64,000 bases of DNA from Nostoc sphaeroides (GCF_003443655.1 NZ_CP031941.1:1793501-1857500); one strand, 5' to 3'. Positions 9,346 through 18,359 are shown, counted from the first letter of the stretch. Notes: generated from the letters alone by a model not told the origin. Numbers and translations: made by a program.

Positions 9346-9379
9346 ATGGTGCGTTAGGCTAACGCCATAACGCACCCTA
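9346..9379. repeat. Short hairpin repeat between array and potC-like gene
   Basis: An imperfect inverted repeat, GGTGCGTTA near 9349 paired with TAACGCACC at 9368-9376, around GGCTAACGCCA. A relative occurs at 130-170. It lies downstream of the permease gene and could serve as its transcription end, though no T-run follows. Confidence 0.5.
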
Positions 9380-9485
9380 TTTGTGAATTATGAATTATGA
9401 CTTTTTTAAGATAGCTGTTGTTAATTACCGAAAAAAGTCCATTAAGAACTAAATAGCGGATAATTTTTATTGTCGATCGCAAGTC

Positions 9486-10295
9486 TTAATTTAAGCTTTT
9501 GTTCTCTCCAGAAATGCGAATTAATTCAGCTACAAGAGCAGCGATCGCAGATACTGTAATCAACATGACACTCAATGCGTTAATATCAGGCTTGACTCCT
9601 GATCTAATCCGGCTAAAAATTTCCATTGGTAGGGTGTTATAACCGCTACCGGCAGTAAAACTGGCAATGAGAAAGTCATCTAAGCTGAGGACAAAAGCCA
9701 GGAGACAACCAGCTACAATACCAGGCATTAATTGAGGTAACAATACTTTGATGAAAGCTTGCGTTGGTGTTGCACCTAAATCTAGTGCTGCTTCTTCTAA
9801 GTGTGGATCTAAATTGGTAAGTCGGGAAGCAACCACAAGCCCGACGTAAGCCAAACAAAACACGATGTGGGCTGCAACTATCGTCCATAAACTCAAAGGA
9901 ATTGCAAAGGCTGCTAGACATACTAGAGTAGCCACTGCGATCGCAATATCGGGAATAATCAATGGTAGGTAAGCAACACCCCGATATAATTTCTTACCAG
10001 GAAATTCGTAACGCGCCAACCCAACCGCCATCAAGGTTCCCAACACTGCTGATATTGCCACGGCACAACCACCAACTATTAAACTATTTTGCAAAGCTGA
10101 TAAGATGCGATCGTCACTGAATAACTTGCCATACCAATCGAGAGTGAATCCTTGCCAACCTGCACTGTAAGGTGACTGATTGAAGCTATAAAAGCTAAGT
10201 ACCAGTATGGGCAGGTACATGAACACAAACATCAGCAGTGAGAAAACCGCCTGCCATGAGACACGCGGTTTTTTAAGAGATGGAGAGATATTCAC
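9486..10295 (-). CDS. potC: Spermidine/putrescine-type ABC transporter permease (PotC-like)
   Basis: A 269-residue inner-membrane protein with about six hydrophobic helices and the binding-protein-dependent permease EAA loop (EEAALDLGATPTQAFIKVLL, about residues 167-186), which contacts the ATPase. Length and sequence fit PotC, the second permease of polyamine importers. Cyanobacterial pot genes usually sit together as potD-potA-potB-potC, but here none of the partners is adjacent: the 575 bp upstream are non-coding and the next gene is a divergent glycosyltransferase. The transporter is either encoded in pieces elsewhere or this is an orphan. Confidence 0.85.
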   Translation of the reverse strand: MNISPSLKKPRVSWQAVFSLLMFVFMYLPILVLSFYSFNQSPYSAGWQGFTLDWYGKLFSDDRILSALQNSLIVGGCAVAISAVLGTLMAVGLARYEFPGKKLYRGVAYLPLIIPDIAIAVATLVCLAAFAIPLSLWTIVAAHIVFCLAYVGLVVASRLTNLDPHLEEAALDLGATPTQAFIKVLLPQLMPGIVAGCLLAFVLSLDDFLIASFTAGSGYNTLPMEIFSRIRSGVKPDINALSVMLITVSAIAALVAELIRISGENKSLN

Positions 10296-10872
10296 GTTTA
10301 TATTTGTTTTTTATTGATAGCAAACTAAAATATCATATTTTATGTAATAAGTCAATAATTTAACTCTCTTCTCTCCTTTTGTTTGCTGATAAAACTTTGC
10401 CGCCTCTAATTTTAAAGTACCTACTTGACGACAATGTGTTCTTTGGCTGGCTATGAGTTATCCTTCGGAGTACCAAAAGCCGCCCAAAAAGTGAGTACGC
10501 AGTTTACTCTTTAAATAAGATTTTAAAATCAGATAATTTATAGGCAATAATAGAGTATTTTCGGTGATTATCCATATTTAGCTTTATTTTTTACCATTTT
10601 CTCCAATTCGTATTTATCAAAAAATCTATATTTAAAATTGGACAAAATCACACATAAATTAATAGATTAGAATTTATTTACCTCTTTAGATGTGGGTAAT
10701 TTACGTACTAAGATAGAAGAAATATATAGAAATAAAAGCATAAGATTTTGGGAGAAGTGTAAATAAACTTAGTATCTAAAGTAACTTTTTAATACTAAGT
10801 TAATTAATTATAAGCACTACAACAACAGAAAAAAAACTTGTAATTCAAGTTTTATTTGTTAGGAGGTTTGTG
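10296..10872. other. AT-rich divergent intergenic region
   Basis: No coding frame seen. It must hold promoters for the potC-like gene (leftward) and the glycosyltransferase (rightward). Positions 10430-10500 are noticeably more GC-rich than the flanks and could be a structured leader or small RNA, but I cannot match them to a known riboswitch class. Confidence 0.4.
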
Positions 10873-11958
10873 ATGCGAATAGCTCAAATAGCGCCACTGT
10901 GGGAGAGGGTTCCACCTCCAGCTTATGGTGGTACAGAGTTAGTAGTGGGGTTACTTACTGATGAATTAGTCCAACGTGGACACGAAGTAACTTTATTTGC
11001 TTCGGGAGATTCTATCAGTCTGGCAAAACTAGTGTCAGTTCATCCGCGTGCCGTGAGACACGATCGCACTATCAAAGATTACAGCGTTTACGAAATGCTG
11101 AATCTAGCTTCGGTCTATGAACGGGCAGAAGAGTTTGATATTATTCACTCCCATGTAGGGTATGGGGCGCTGTCCTACACAAATCTCGTCACAACCCCTA
11201 CAGTTCACACGTTGCACGGTACTTTTACGCCTGACAACGAAAAGATGTTTAGTTTTGGGAAAAAACAACCCTACGTTAGTATTTCCGATTCACAACGAGA
11301 ACCAAGGTTAGGGTTGAACTATCAAGCAACGGTTTACAACGGAATTGATGTCAGCAGTTATAATTTTCACGCCCAACCAGAAGATCCGCCCTACTTAGCC
11401 TTTTTGGGTAGAATGTCTCCTGAGAAGGGAGCGCATTTAGCAATAGAAATTGCAAAACTTGCTGGTTGGCGTTTGAAAATGGCAGGTAAGATTGATGCCA
11501 TAGATGCCGAATACTTTGAGAAGGAAATCAAACCGCACATTGACGGTAAGCAAATTGAGTATTTGGGTGAAGCTAACCATGCTCAAAAAAATGCCCTTAT
11601 GGGAGGTGCAGTCGCAACTCTATTCCCCATCACTTGGCGAGAACCCTTTGGATTGGTGATGGTGGAGTCAATGGCTTCGGGTACGCCGGTGATTGCGATG
11701 AAATTGGGTTCTACTGAGGAGGTAATTTCCCACGGCAAGACGGGTTTCCTCTGCAATGATATTCAAGAATGCATCAGTGCCATTGATCGGGCAATAAAGT
11801 TAGACCGCTATGCCTGTCGCCAGTATGTCGAAGACCGTTTCAGCGTTCAGCAAATGACTGATGGCTATGAGGCGGTTTATCAACAAATAATAGCAAAACG
11901 ATTTTCTCAGAATGGGCATTTCCGCAGTTTGGTTAGTTTAGCTAGCGATCGCACTTAA
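10873..11958 (+). CDS. Glycosyltransferase family 4 (GT-B fold)
   Basis: A 361-residue cytoplasmic or membrane-associated glycosyltransferase. The N-terminal acceptor domain begins MRIAQIAPLWERVPPPAYGG, with the glycine-rich GGTE loop of GT4 enzymes. The C-terminal donor domain has the EX7E motif in EPFGLVMVESMASGTPVIA. A perfect AGGAGG ribosome-binding site (10861-10866) lies 6 nt before ATG 10873; the in-frame GTG at 10870 would be only 3 nt away, so ATG 10873 is chosen. The acceptor sugar is unknown, and no other polysaccharide genes are adjacent. Confidence 0.9.
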   Translation: MRIAQIAPLWERVPPPAYGGTELVVGLLTDELVQRGHEVTLFASGDSISLAKLVSVHPRAVRHDRTIKDYSVYEMLNLASVYERAEEFDIIHSHVGYGALSYTNLVTTPTVHTLHGTFTPDNEKMFSFGKKQPYVSISDSQREPRLGLNYQATVYNGIDVSSYNFHAQPEDPPYLAFLGRMSPEKGAHLAIEIAKLAGWRLKMAGKIDAIDAEYFEKEIKPHIDGKQIEYLGEANHAQKNALMGGAVATLFPITWREPFGLVMVESMASGTPVIAMKLGSTEEVISHGKTGFLCNDIQECISAIDRAIKLDRYACRQYVEDRFSVQQMTDGYEAVYQQIIAKRFSQNGHFRSLVSLASDRT

Positions 11959-11960
11959 AA

Positions 11961-12078
11961 TAATTCGTAATTCGTAATTCGTAATTCGTAATTAAGTTTT
12001 GTGACGGGGATTTAGACCCCGACCCAAAACTTGCTGGTTATTGAACCGGGGGATTTAAACCCACGGTACTCGGTTAAA
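11961..12078. repeat. Interspersed repeat: AATTCGT array plus GGGGATTTA element
   Basis: Four TAATTCG-type heptamers are followed by a segment containing paired GGGGATTTAGACCCC and ACCGGGGGATTTAAACCC motifs. A clearly related copy lies at 52538-52650. It directly follows the glycosyltransferase stop codon and may form its 3' hairpin. Confidence 0.7.
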
Positions 12079-12094
12079 CATCACATTTGTGTAA

Positions 12095-12235
12095 GGAACT
12101 TCCAAGTAAAAAAATATTCCATTGCTATTGTTCACTGTTGACCGTTGACGGTTCACGAGTTTTCAGTCAACAGTCAACAGTCAACAGTCAACAGTCAACG
12201 ACTTTAAGTGGAATAATTTATTTTTTGGAGTTCCC
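12095..12235. mobile_element. MITE-like element, GGGACTTCCAAG family, copy 1
   Basis: Inverted termini GGAACTTCCAAGTAAAAAAA and the inverse of GGGAACTCCAAAAAATAAAT bound a core with CAGTCAA heptamers. TAA flanks both ends, suggesting a 2-3 bp target duplication. Related copies lie at 12253, 31689, 33469 and (fragment) 57738. Confidence 0.8.
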
Positions 12236-12252
12236 TAATATCGCATGTTTTA

Positions 12253-12329
12253 GGGACTTCCAAGTAAAAAAATATTCCATTGCTATTGTTCACTGTTGAC
12301 CGTTGACGGTTCACGAGTTTTCAGTCAAC
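12253..12329. mobile_element. Truncated copy 2 of the GGGACTTCCAAG MITE
   Basis: The left end and core match copy 1 base for base over about 70 bp (apart from one base in the terminus), but the sequence stops within the CAGTCAA heptamers and lacks the right terminus. It lies 17 bp from copy 1 in direct orientation. Confidence 0.75.
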
Positions 12330-12368
12330 TTTTACGTTAAGTTGACACTAATGCACAGATGTGCATCC

Positions 12369-14000
12369 CTACCACATTACGCGATCGCTCCATTTTTCTA
12401 CAGTTCTACCACTCAATCCTGGAACTCTTTCTAAGTCTTGTAAAGATGTAAATTTTTGCTGTTGACGGCTAATAATTATCCGTTGTGCTAACTTCTTACC
12501 TACACCGGGGAGAGTTACTAATTCTTCTAGACTTGCAGTGTTAATATTTATTTGTTTAACTGCTTGTGGTTCACTTGATGAAGAACTTTTTATCTGAGGA
12601 CACCGTGTTTGTTCTAATTTAACTTTTGCTTGAATTGCTGGTGGTAAGCCGGGTTTAACTTTACCATAAAGACGAGCAAATTCTCGCACATAATGGGCAG
12701 CAACTATGGGACTCTCAATCACTAAAAGCGTCTCATCGTTACCATAATTAGCGGCATCTGACCAATTATGAGAACCTGTAATTACTGTTTGACTATCAAT
12801 AACACCAAATTTATGATGCAATAAATCACCTTTGGGTAACACAGGTACGCCTACGGTTGTAATTGGATTTGACCAAGGATGGTTATCTACTTCATATTTA
12901 CATTTGTTACTAAGAGCAACCCCCATCATATCTAATGCTTCGCTATAAGGACGATAGGCAAATTGTGGTTCAATTAAAGCGCGAATTTGCACACTTTGTT
13001 GATGGCGTTTTTCTAAAATATTGGCAATCCGCTGATCGGAAAGGACAAATAAGGCCATATCAACAGATTTGGTTGCTGAATCTAAAGTTTTGCCAATTAA
13101 ACCATTACTACTGTTACTCCAGGGTTGAGTTGGGGAAGTAGGCGAAAATTGCACAGTAATTTGGGTGTTCCCTAAAGTTATTTGTTTAGGTAAACGCATC
13201 GGTTTTTGCAACCCAAATTTACTATCTGGCTTACCTCCTGGGCCATCTCCCCACATAATGTTAAACTCTTCTGTAAATAAAGATGCTAATTCTAGGCTGT
13301 CAATCTGCAATAAGTTATTGGCATTGCCTAAACTGCTAGAATTTGTGAAATCACCATAAGTATCACTTAAAGTAAAATTGGCTGAAGTAATAATTACAAT
13401 GCGATTATCCACAATCACAAATTTGTGGTGCATCAAGCTGCTACCTGCTGAACCATCTGCTTGATCATCTATCCAGGGAATTTTGGCATTTTGCAAAATT
13501 ATCAAAGCATCTCTTTGATTTATTTCTGCTGGACTGAGTTGATTATCTTGATTAATATCGATAAATTTGCGAAATTCGTTGTAACGTTCCTGTTCCCTTT
13601 TATCTAACTTACCTACTTCAGTAGATGTTAAGCTGCTCCAAGGTCGGCTATAGGTATTTTCTAAAATTATCCTGACTTTTACCCCAACTTTTTGTCTATC
13701 AGCCAGTGCTTGGGCAACTTTGGGTAAACGTAATTCTTGCACCGCCACATCTACTGTAGATTTAGCTTGGGTAATAGCATCAACAATCTGTTTTTCTAAA
13801 TCATCCCCAAGACGAGTTTGCTGACGGTAAGCTTCCTTGTATTCTGAAGACTCAGAATGGTTAAAGTAAACTTGAACTAACGGATCTTGTGGTAAAGGTG
13901 CGGGACGCTGATTGAAAGACTGGACTCGTTGACAAGCAGCAAGGGGAAATATCAGTAAAAAGATATATAAAAAATATCTTCGTCTAGAGATAAATTGCAC
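12369..14000 (-). CDS. Phospholipase D-like lipoprotein with EF-hand loop and helix-hairpin-helix tail
   Basis: A 543-residue exported protein. The N-terminus has a lipobox (PLAAC, Cys23), so it is probably a lipoprotein. Two HKD catalytic motifs of the PLD superfamily are present: HHKFVIVDNRIVIITSANF and LHHKFGVIDSQTVITGSHNW. Between the N-terminal PLD strands and the first HKD is a canonical calcium EF-hand loop, DINQDNQLSPAE. The C-terminus (about 480-540) is a ComEA-type helix-hairpin-helix module (LPGVGKKLAQRI, VPGLSGRTVEKW), usually DNA-binding. PLD-family enzymes cleave phosphodiesters in lipids or nucleic acids; an outward-facing, calcium-responsive nuclease is the natural inference, but a phospholipase is not excluded. 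It stands alone between repeats and a divergent cysteine desulfurase. Confidence 0.9.
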   Translation of the reverse strand: MQFISRRRYFLYIFLLIFPLAACQRVQSFNQRPAPLPQDPLVQVYFNHSESSEYKEAYRQQTRLGDDLEKQIVDAITQAKSTVDVAVQELRLPKVAQALADRQKVGVKVRIILENTYSRPWSSLTSTEVGKLDKREQERYNEFRKFIDINQDNQLSPAEINQRDALIILQNAKIPWIDDQADGSAGSSLMHHKFVIVDNRIVIITSANFTLSDTYGDFTNSSSLGNANNLLQIDSLELASLFTEEFNIMWGDGPGGKPDSKFGLQKPMRLPKQITLGNTQITVQFSPTSPTQPWSNSSNGLIGKTLDSATKSVDMALFVLSDQRIANILEKRHQQSVQIRALIEPQFAYRPYSEALDMMGVALSNKCKYEVDNHPWSNPITTVGVPVLPKGDLLHHKFGVIDSQTVITGSHNWSDAANYGNDETLLVIESPIVAAHYVREFARLYGKVKPGLPPAIQAKVKLEQTRCPQIKSSSSSEPQAVKQININTASLEELVTLPGVGKKLAQRIIISRQQQKFTSLQDLERVPGLSGRTVEKWSDRVMW

Positions 14001-14272
14001 TGTAATCTGTTAAAAATGGATTGGGAGTGGACATATTTATCATTCCCAAAATTTTGTGTTCTGAATTAAGTAGAAAAATAACTTTCCTAGTATTGGGAAA
14101 AATTCACTGCTAGGTGCATTACAGAGATTTTTTCACGAAAACTGTATATGCTAACAAGATCAGCAGCCTACCAATACGGTTCGGTTAAGATCCCCCCGCC
14201 TGCGGCGACCCCTTTTTAAGGGGGTAAAAGAGGGTTATAAGTCCCCGTGTGTTCTCACTATTATTCAGTTAT
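14001..14272. other. Divergent intergenic region with solo MITE end
   Basis: CAATACGGTTCGGTTAAG at 14174-14191 is the terminal repeat of the MITE complete at 43731-43864, here without its partner. It runs into a GC-rich hairpin (CCCCTTTTTAAGGGG, 14210-14224). No gene is visible. Confidence 0.5.
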
Positions 14273-15442
14273 ATGCAAATTTATCTAGATTACAGCGCCA
14301 CTACTCCGACTCGAAAAGAAGCGATCGCAGTTATGCAAACAGTCCTCACCGAACAGTGGGGTAATCCTTCCAGCTTACATGAGTGGGGGCAAAGGGCTGC
14401 AACGGTTGTGGAACAAGCCAGAGTTCAAGTTGCTGGATTAATTAACGCTGTCGATCCAGCATCAATAATCTTTACATCTGGTGGTACCGAAGCAAATAAT
14501 CTGGCGATTATGGGTGTGGCTCGGTTGTATGCTGTTCCTCAACATATTATTATCTCTAGCGTCGAGCATTCGGCAATTTCTGAAACAGTAAAGTTGCTAG
14601 AAATGTGGGGTTGGGAAGTTACGCGCCTATCTGTAGATGTTAAAGGCAGAGTCAACCCCCTAGATTTAAAAGCAGCATTGCGACATAACACAGTTTTAGT
14701 TTCTATAATTTACGGACAAAGTGAAGTTGGAACTGTGCAAGCGATCGCAGCATTGGGTAAGATTGTGCGATTGCATGGGGCTTTGTTCCATACAGATGCG
14801 GTGCAAGCTGCGGGACGCTTACCTATAGATGTGCAACAACTACCCGTAGACTTACTTAGCCTTTCAAGTCATAAAATATATGGGCCTCAAGGTGCAGGGG
14901 CGTTATATATGCGTCCTGGTGTGGAATTGATGCCTTTACTGGGTGGCGGTGGACAAGAAATGGGACTGCGTTCTGGTACGCAAGCAGTACCGATAATTGC
15001 GGGGTTTGGTGTAGCAGCAGAATTAGCAGCCGAAGAATTGGCTACAGAAACACCACGATTAATTGAGTTACGCGATCGCGCCTTTGCCCAATTAGTTGAG
15101 ATTCCTGGTTTAATTGCTACAGGGGATAGCTGCGATCGTTTACCTCACCATGTGAGTATGTGCTTAGAATACGCCGACGGGGAAAAACTTAGCGGTAAAA
15201 CCTTGGTACGACAGCTAAACCTTGCTGGCATCGGCATCAGTGCTGGTGCTGCCTGTCACAGTGGTAAACTTAGCCCTAGTCCGATATTGTTAGCGATGGG
15301 TTATTCCGAAAAAGCGGCTTTGGGTGGAATTCGCATCACATTAGGGCGTGATACTACCGAAGCTGACGTGGATTGGACAGTGATGGTGTTGAAGCAAGTT
15401 TTGCAAAGGCTGACACCGGATTTATCTTTAGTTAAGCGTTAA
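14273..15442 (+). CDS. Cysteine desulfurase (NifS/IscS family)
   Basis: A 389-residue PLP enzyme that takes sulfur from cysteine as a persulfide for Fe-S clusters, thiamine or tRNA modification. The PLP lysine is in SLSSHKIYGPQGAG, and the active-site cysteine is in GISAGAACHSGKLSPSP. The N-terminus QIYLDYSATTPTRKEA is characteristic. ATG 14273 is preferred to the in-frame GTG at 14249, since MQIYLDYSATTP is the usual start of this family. No iscU, nif or suf gene is adjacent, so whether it is the housekeeping IscS-type enzyme or a specialised one cannot be told. Confidence 0.92.
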   Translation: MQIYLDYSATTPTRKEAIAVMQTVLTEQWGNPSSLHEWGQRAATVVEQARVQVAGLINAVDPASIIFTSGGTEANNLAIMGVARLYAVPQHIIISSVEHSAISETVKLLEMWGWEVTRLSVDVKGRVNPLDLKAALRHNTVLVSIIYGQSEVGTVQAIAALGKIVRLHGALFHTDAVQAAGRLPIDVQQLPVDLLSLSSHKIYGPQGAGALYMRPGVELMPLLGGGGQEMGLRSGTQAVPIIAGFGVAAELAAEELATETPRLIELRDRAFAQLVEIPGLIATGDSCDRLPHHVSMCLEYADGEKLSGKTLVRQLNLAGIGISAGAACHSGKLSPSPILLAMGYSEKAALGGIRITLGRDTTEADVDWTVMVLKQVLQRLTPDLSLVKR

Positions 15443-15665
15443 ATTAAATGTGACATAATCGCATACCTGTGGGAATACTAGCCGTATAAACTAGCTAAAC
15501 ACGGGCGCGGGATAAATTAAATATCATAAATTACCTACCTGTGAGATAGGAAATATTGCATATTGAGCGTGTCTCTGGTTAATTTTACTGTCTATCACTA
15601 TGTAAATATCCCAAAACAGGATAAACTCAGAGATACTCAAGTTTCAGAGCCATGTAAACCAATAA

Positions 15666-16882
15666 ATGAGTCTATCTAACCCAGAACCGAGTTCTCCCAA
15701 GACTTTAAAACACAAGGCTACCAGCACAGTTGGTCGGGGGAAAGTAGTAAACCTCAACACCAACTTAAATTTTTCTGCGTGGAATGATGAAAGCGTTGCT
15801 CTATATCTGGGTAATAGTCTCGATCATTACAACAATTGGGAGCAGCCTACAGTCATCGTTTCAGATGGAGCTTACGGTGTTCTTGGTTTTGAAGGAGATA
15901 CTTCAGATCATATTGATTTACCAAATTGGTATGAACCTCATATTGAAGCATGGTCAAAAGCAGCTATACCATGCACAACACTCTGGTTTTGGAATTCAGA
16001 AATTGGCTGGGCTGTTGTGCATCCCGTTTTAGAAAAGCACGGTTGGCGTTATGTTAATTGTAATATTTGGAACAAAGGAAAAGGTCATATATAGGAATCG
16101 TATTTGATTTTTGAAATTATCTACGTAGGCGGGGAGTGGGGAGTGGGGAGTGGGGAGTAGGGAATTAGGCTTTTCGAGTAGAACCCGAGCTTTTTCAGAA
16201 ATCAAATATTAGTCCTATAGCAGGGAATATTAATACAGAGAAAATTCGTAGATTCCCTGTAGTTACAGAAGTGTGCGTTCAATATGTAAGAGAAGTTAAA
16301 GTCAACAAACTGACGTTGAAAGTATGGTTGCTAAAAGAGTGGAAACGTTCTGGATTACCACTACAACGGGCAAACGATGCTTGTGGTGTAGCTAATGCTG
16401 CAACTAGGAAATATTTCGATCAAGGACACTTATGGTATTTCCCTCCTCCAGAGATGTTTGAGAGGTTAGTGAACTATGCAAATAAGCATGGTAATCCAGA
16501 AGAAAGACCTTATTTTTCTTTGGATGGAAACCAATCTTTAACAGGGCAAGAATGGAGTAAAATGCGCTCCAAATTCAGATGCCCTCATGGTTTTACAAAT
16601 GTTTGGGATCGGCAAGCTCTACGGGGTGATGAGAGAATTAAGACTCTCTCTGGAAAAGCAGTACACTTTAATCAGAAGCCCCTCGACTTGATGAGCATTA
16701 TTGTTGAAGCGTCAAGTGATAAAAATGATGTTATATGGGAACCTTTCGGAGGACTATTCAGCGCATCTCTAGCAGCACGTAACCTGAGACGAAAAGCTTA
16801 CTCTTGCGAAATTGATCCAGATTATTTTTATTATGGAGTTCAGAGATTTAATCAAGAAGTTCATCAATGCTCTCTTCTCTAA
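15666..16882 (+). pseudogene. Type II DNA methyltransferase (beta-class amino-MTase), split by a MITE
   Basis: Two pieces, 15666-16091 and 16220-16882, read as one 362-residue methyltransferase once the 128 bp between them is removed: codons ...GGT CAT ATA join GCA GGG AAT.... Piece 1 holds a catalytic motif-IV variant (SDGAYG). Piece 2 holds a late motif I-like segment (WEPFGG, then CEIDPDY). Motif IV before motif I is the permuted beta-class order of N4-cytosine or N6-adenine methylases. The insertion brings an in-frame TAG at 16092-16094 and, being 128 bp, also shifts frame, so the gene should be dead. It converges on the endonuclease gene with a 35-bp 3' overlap. Recognition site is not predictable. 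Confidence 0.85.
16092..16219. mobile_element. MITE-like insertion in the methyltransferase gene
   Basis: A 128-bp insertion with inverted ends: TATAGGAATCGTATTTGATT on the left and the inverse of TATAGGACTAATATTTGATT on the right, continuing into matching TGAAA. TA lies at both junctions, consistent with a TA target duplication. The core holds GTGGGGA heptamers (16131-16162). A relative with similar ends lies at 41104-41214. No transposase inside. Confidence 0.85.
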
Positions 16883-17765
16883 TTTCTAGATAATCTTTTA
16901 GAGATTTCTTGATGCTGTCTTCTCGACGGCTGGATAGAAGTCTATTCCATTGACCAACTGTAATGCTAGAAACTTCAATGTTATAGACACGCTGCTTAAA
17001 TTTTTCAATACCTGGATGCACAATTCTGTCCATCTTAGCGAAATTAGTATCCAGTCTGTATTTGTACCGGATCAATAGTTCACGTAAAAGGTGCTGATAT
17101 TCTCTAGTTGGTTTATATATTTTTCCTTCAACACCCCATGAATCAACTATTTTTTGAGCTTATAATAACTCTTCAACAGATCCTTGAAATTTATAACCGC
17201 TAGTGTTTGTCTGCTGCAAATTTGCTGTTCTTTGAGTTGTATCCTCTGGCTCCAAAACAAGATAATCTGGCGGATTATGATAATGAGTATCTCTAGCTAA
17301 AGCTACCGACAAACCAGAGACAACACATACATCAAGAATACGAGGCTTCCCATAGATAATTTTCTCAGGCAACCATGCCAGCATAGCAACATAGGTCTGA
17401 TCGTACTTAAAGTGATTTTGACTGTCTTTAAAGCGTGCTGTTATTTCCGTTGCTAATGGAAACCATGCTTTAATTTCTAATCCTGGTGTTGGTTGAACTC
17501 TTCACACAAAAATAGTATCTGGAAACCCCGGATCTTGCCTCTGCCACTTTCCAAATTCAAAAAATTCATTTTGCTTATTCAAAAATTCAACTGTGTTAAA
17601 TTCGATTAAATTTCCGAGTAAGGGTGAAAGCTTTGAGATAACTTTGGCCAAGTTTACTGCTGCGTCTACAGTTACAGGCTTAGATATATCTAAAATATCA
17701 AAAGTATGACCGGATAAGTTATCTAAATATTGAGATGCAAGCTTGATTACATCCTGTGTATTCAT
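16848..17765 (-). pseudogene. Type II restriction endonuclease with two in-frame stops
   Basis: A single reading frame of 306 codons runs from ATG 17765 to TAA 16848, interrupted by TGA at 17502-17504 and TAA at 17160-17162, with no frameshift. Reading through, the first stop falls inside a PD-(D/E)XK nuclease motif: GFPDTIFV, stop, RVQPTPGLEIKAW. The Asp of FPD and the Glu and Lys of EIK would be the metal-binding and catalytic residues. Pairing with a convergent DNA methylase and an upstream HTH gene identifies it as the endonuclease of a type II R-M system. Its start codon overlaps the stop of the HTH gene (ATGA), showing that the two were one operon. The exact REase family is not recognised. 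Confidence 0.8.
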
Positions 17766-18025
17766 ACCTCCTCCTCACAAGATGCTTTAGATATTCCTTG
17801 TTCGACTTTTCTCAGAATATTGCAAGGATCTACCCCGATTACACGAGTAACTAACAGAAACTCAATTACATCTAACCGCCGTTCACCGTTTTCATATTTG
17901 GCTACAAAAGATTGTGGCTTATTCAAGGATTTAGCAAGCGTCTGTTGAGTTAGTTTTGCTTCCTTACGAGCCGCAATCATACAGCGACGGAATATTTCAT
18001 AGTCCTGGCTGAAAACAAATTTCAT
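17762..18025 (-). CDS. XRE-family HTH regulator, probable R-M controller (C) protein
   Basis: An 87-residue protein with an XRE-type helix-turn-helix (about residues 15-70: RKEAKLTQQTLAKSLNKPQS, then VAKYENGERRLDVIEF). Size and its 4-bp overlap with the following endonuclease gene are those of controller proteins, which delay endonuclease expression until the methylase has acted. The frame is intact although both partner genes are broken. It could still regulate its own promoter or be drifting. An antitoxin-like XRE protein is the main alternative. Confidence 0.8.
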   Translation of the reverse strand: MKFVFSQDYEIFRRCMIAARKEAKLTQQTLAKSLNKPQSFVAKYENGERRLDVIEFLLVTRVIGVDPCNILRKVEQGISKASCEEEV

Positions 18026-18045
18026 TGTGCCTTGGCTTTAGCACT

Positions 18046-18055
18046 ATGTATACAT
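18046..18055 (-). promoter_or_regulatory. Possible controller-protein operator (ATGTATACAT)
   Basis: A perfect 10-bp palindrome 20 bp upstream of the XRE gene start, the position expected for a controller-protein box. Consensus C-boxes vary by family, so the assignment rests on position and symmetry only. Confidence 0.3.
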
Positions 18056-18359
18056 TGAACACAATAAACCTATTTCAGTATAATCCCAAAGTAGGATATT
18101 TTGCAGTGTTTAGAGGCGATTGTACTAATTGTGAATGACTATCAGGTTGCGATATCTTCTCTGCGAGACGCTACGCGAACGATGGGCTACGCCTACGCGC
18201 AAATGGCAACCTTAAACTTTCCTGGTAGCGCTATTTTCTCAAGTTGCTGTCACGACTGCCAAAAGGGTTAAATAAATCTTTTCCCAAAAGGTAATATTTT
18301 GAGTCATAAAGGAGTTCAAGCATGACTTATTTTGATTACTTTTGAGGCTTTTTTTTTGA
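18056..18359. other. Intergenic region with a short dispersed repeat
   Basis: Positions about 18160-18200 carry the GAGACGCTACGCGAACGATG and GGGCTACGCCTACGC modules, dispersed repeats also seen at 2812, 53180 and 57057. No gene is seen on either strand. Confidence 0.5.

Noticed and set aside
9169..9375. Frame of PNSQLPT repeats
   Set aside because: Translation of the heptamer array; 7-bp units read in one frame give a 7-residue period without biological meaning.
10430..10500. GC-rich island upstream of potC, possible riboswitch
   Set aside because: I could not fit it to any riboswitch or polyamine-leader consensus; listed only as an unexplained stretch.
12087..12299. Small + frame containing MCKELPSKKIFHCYCSLL
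   Set aside because: It translates the GGGACTTCCAAG MITE and its truncated copy; the same peptide recurs at 33499-33687 on the other strand from another MITE copy.
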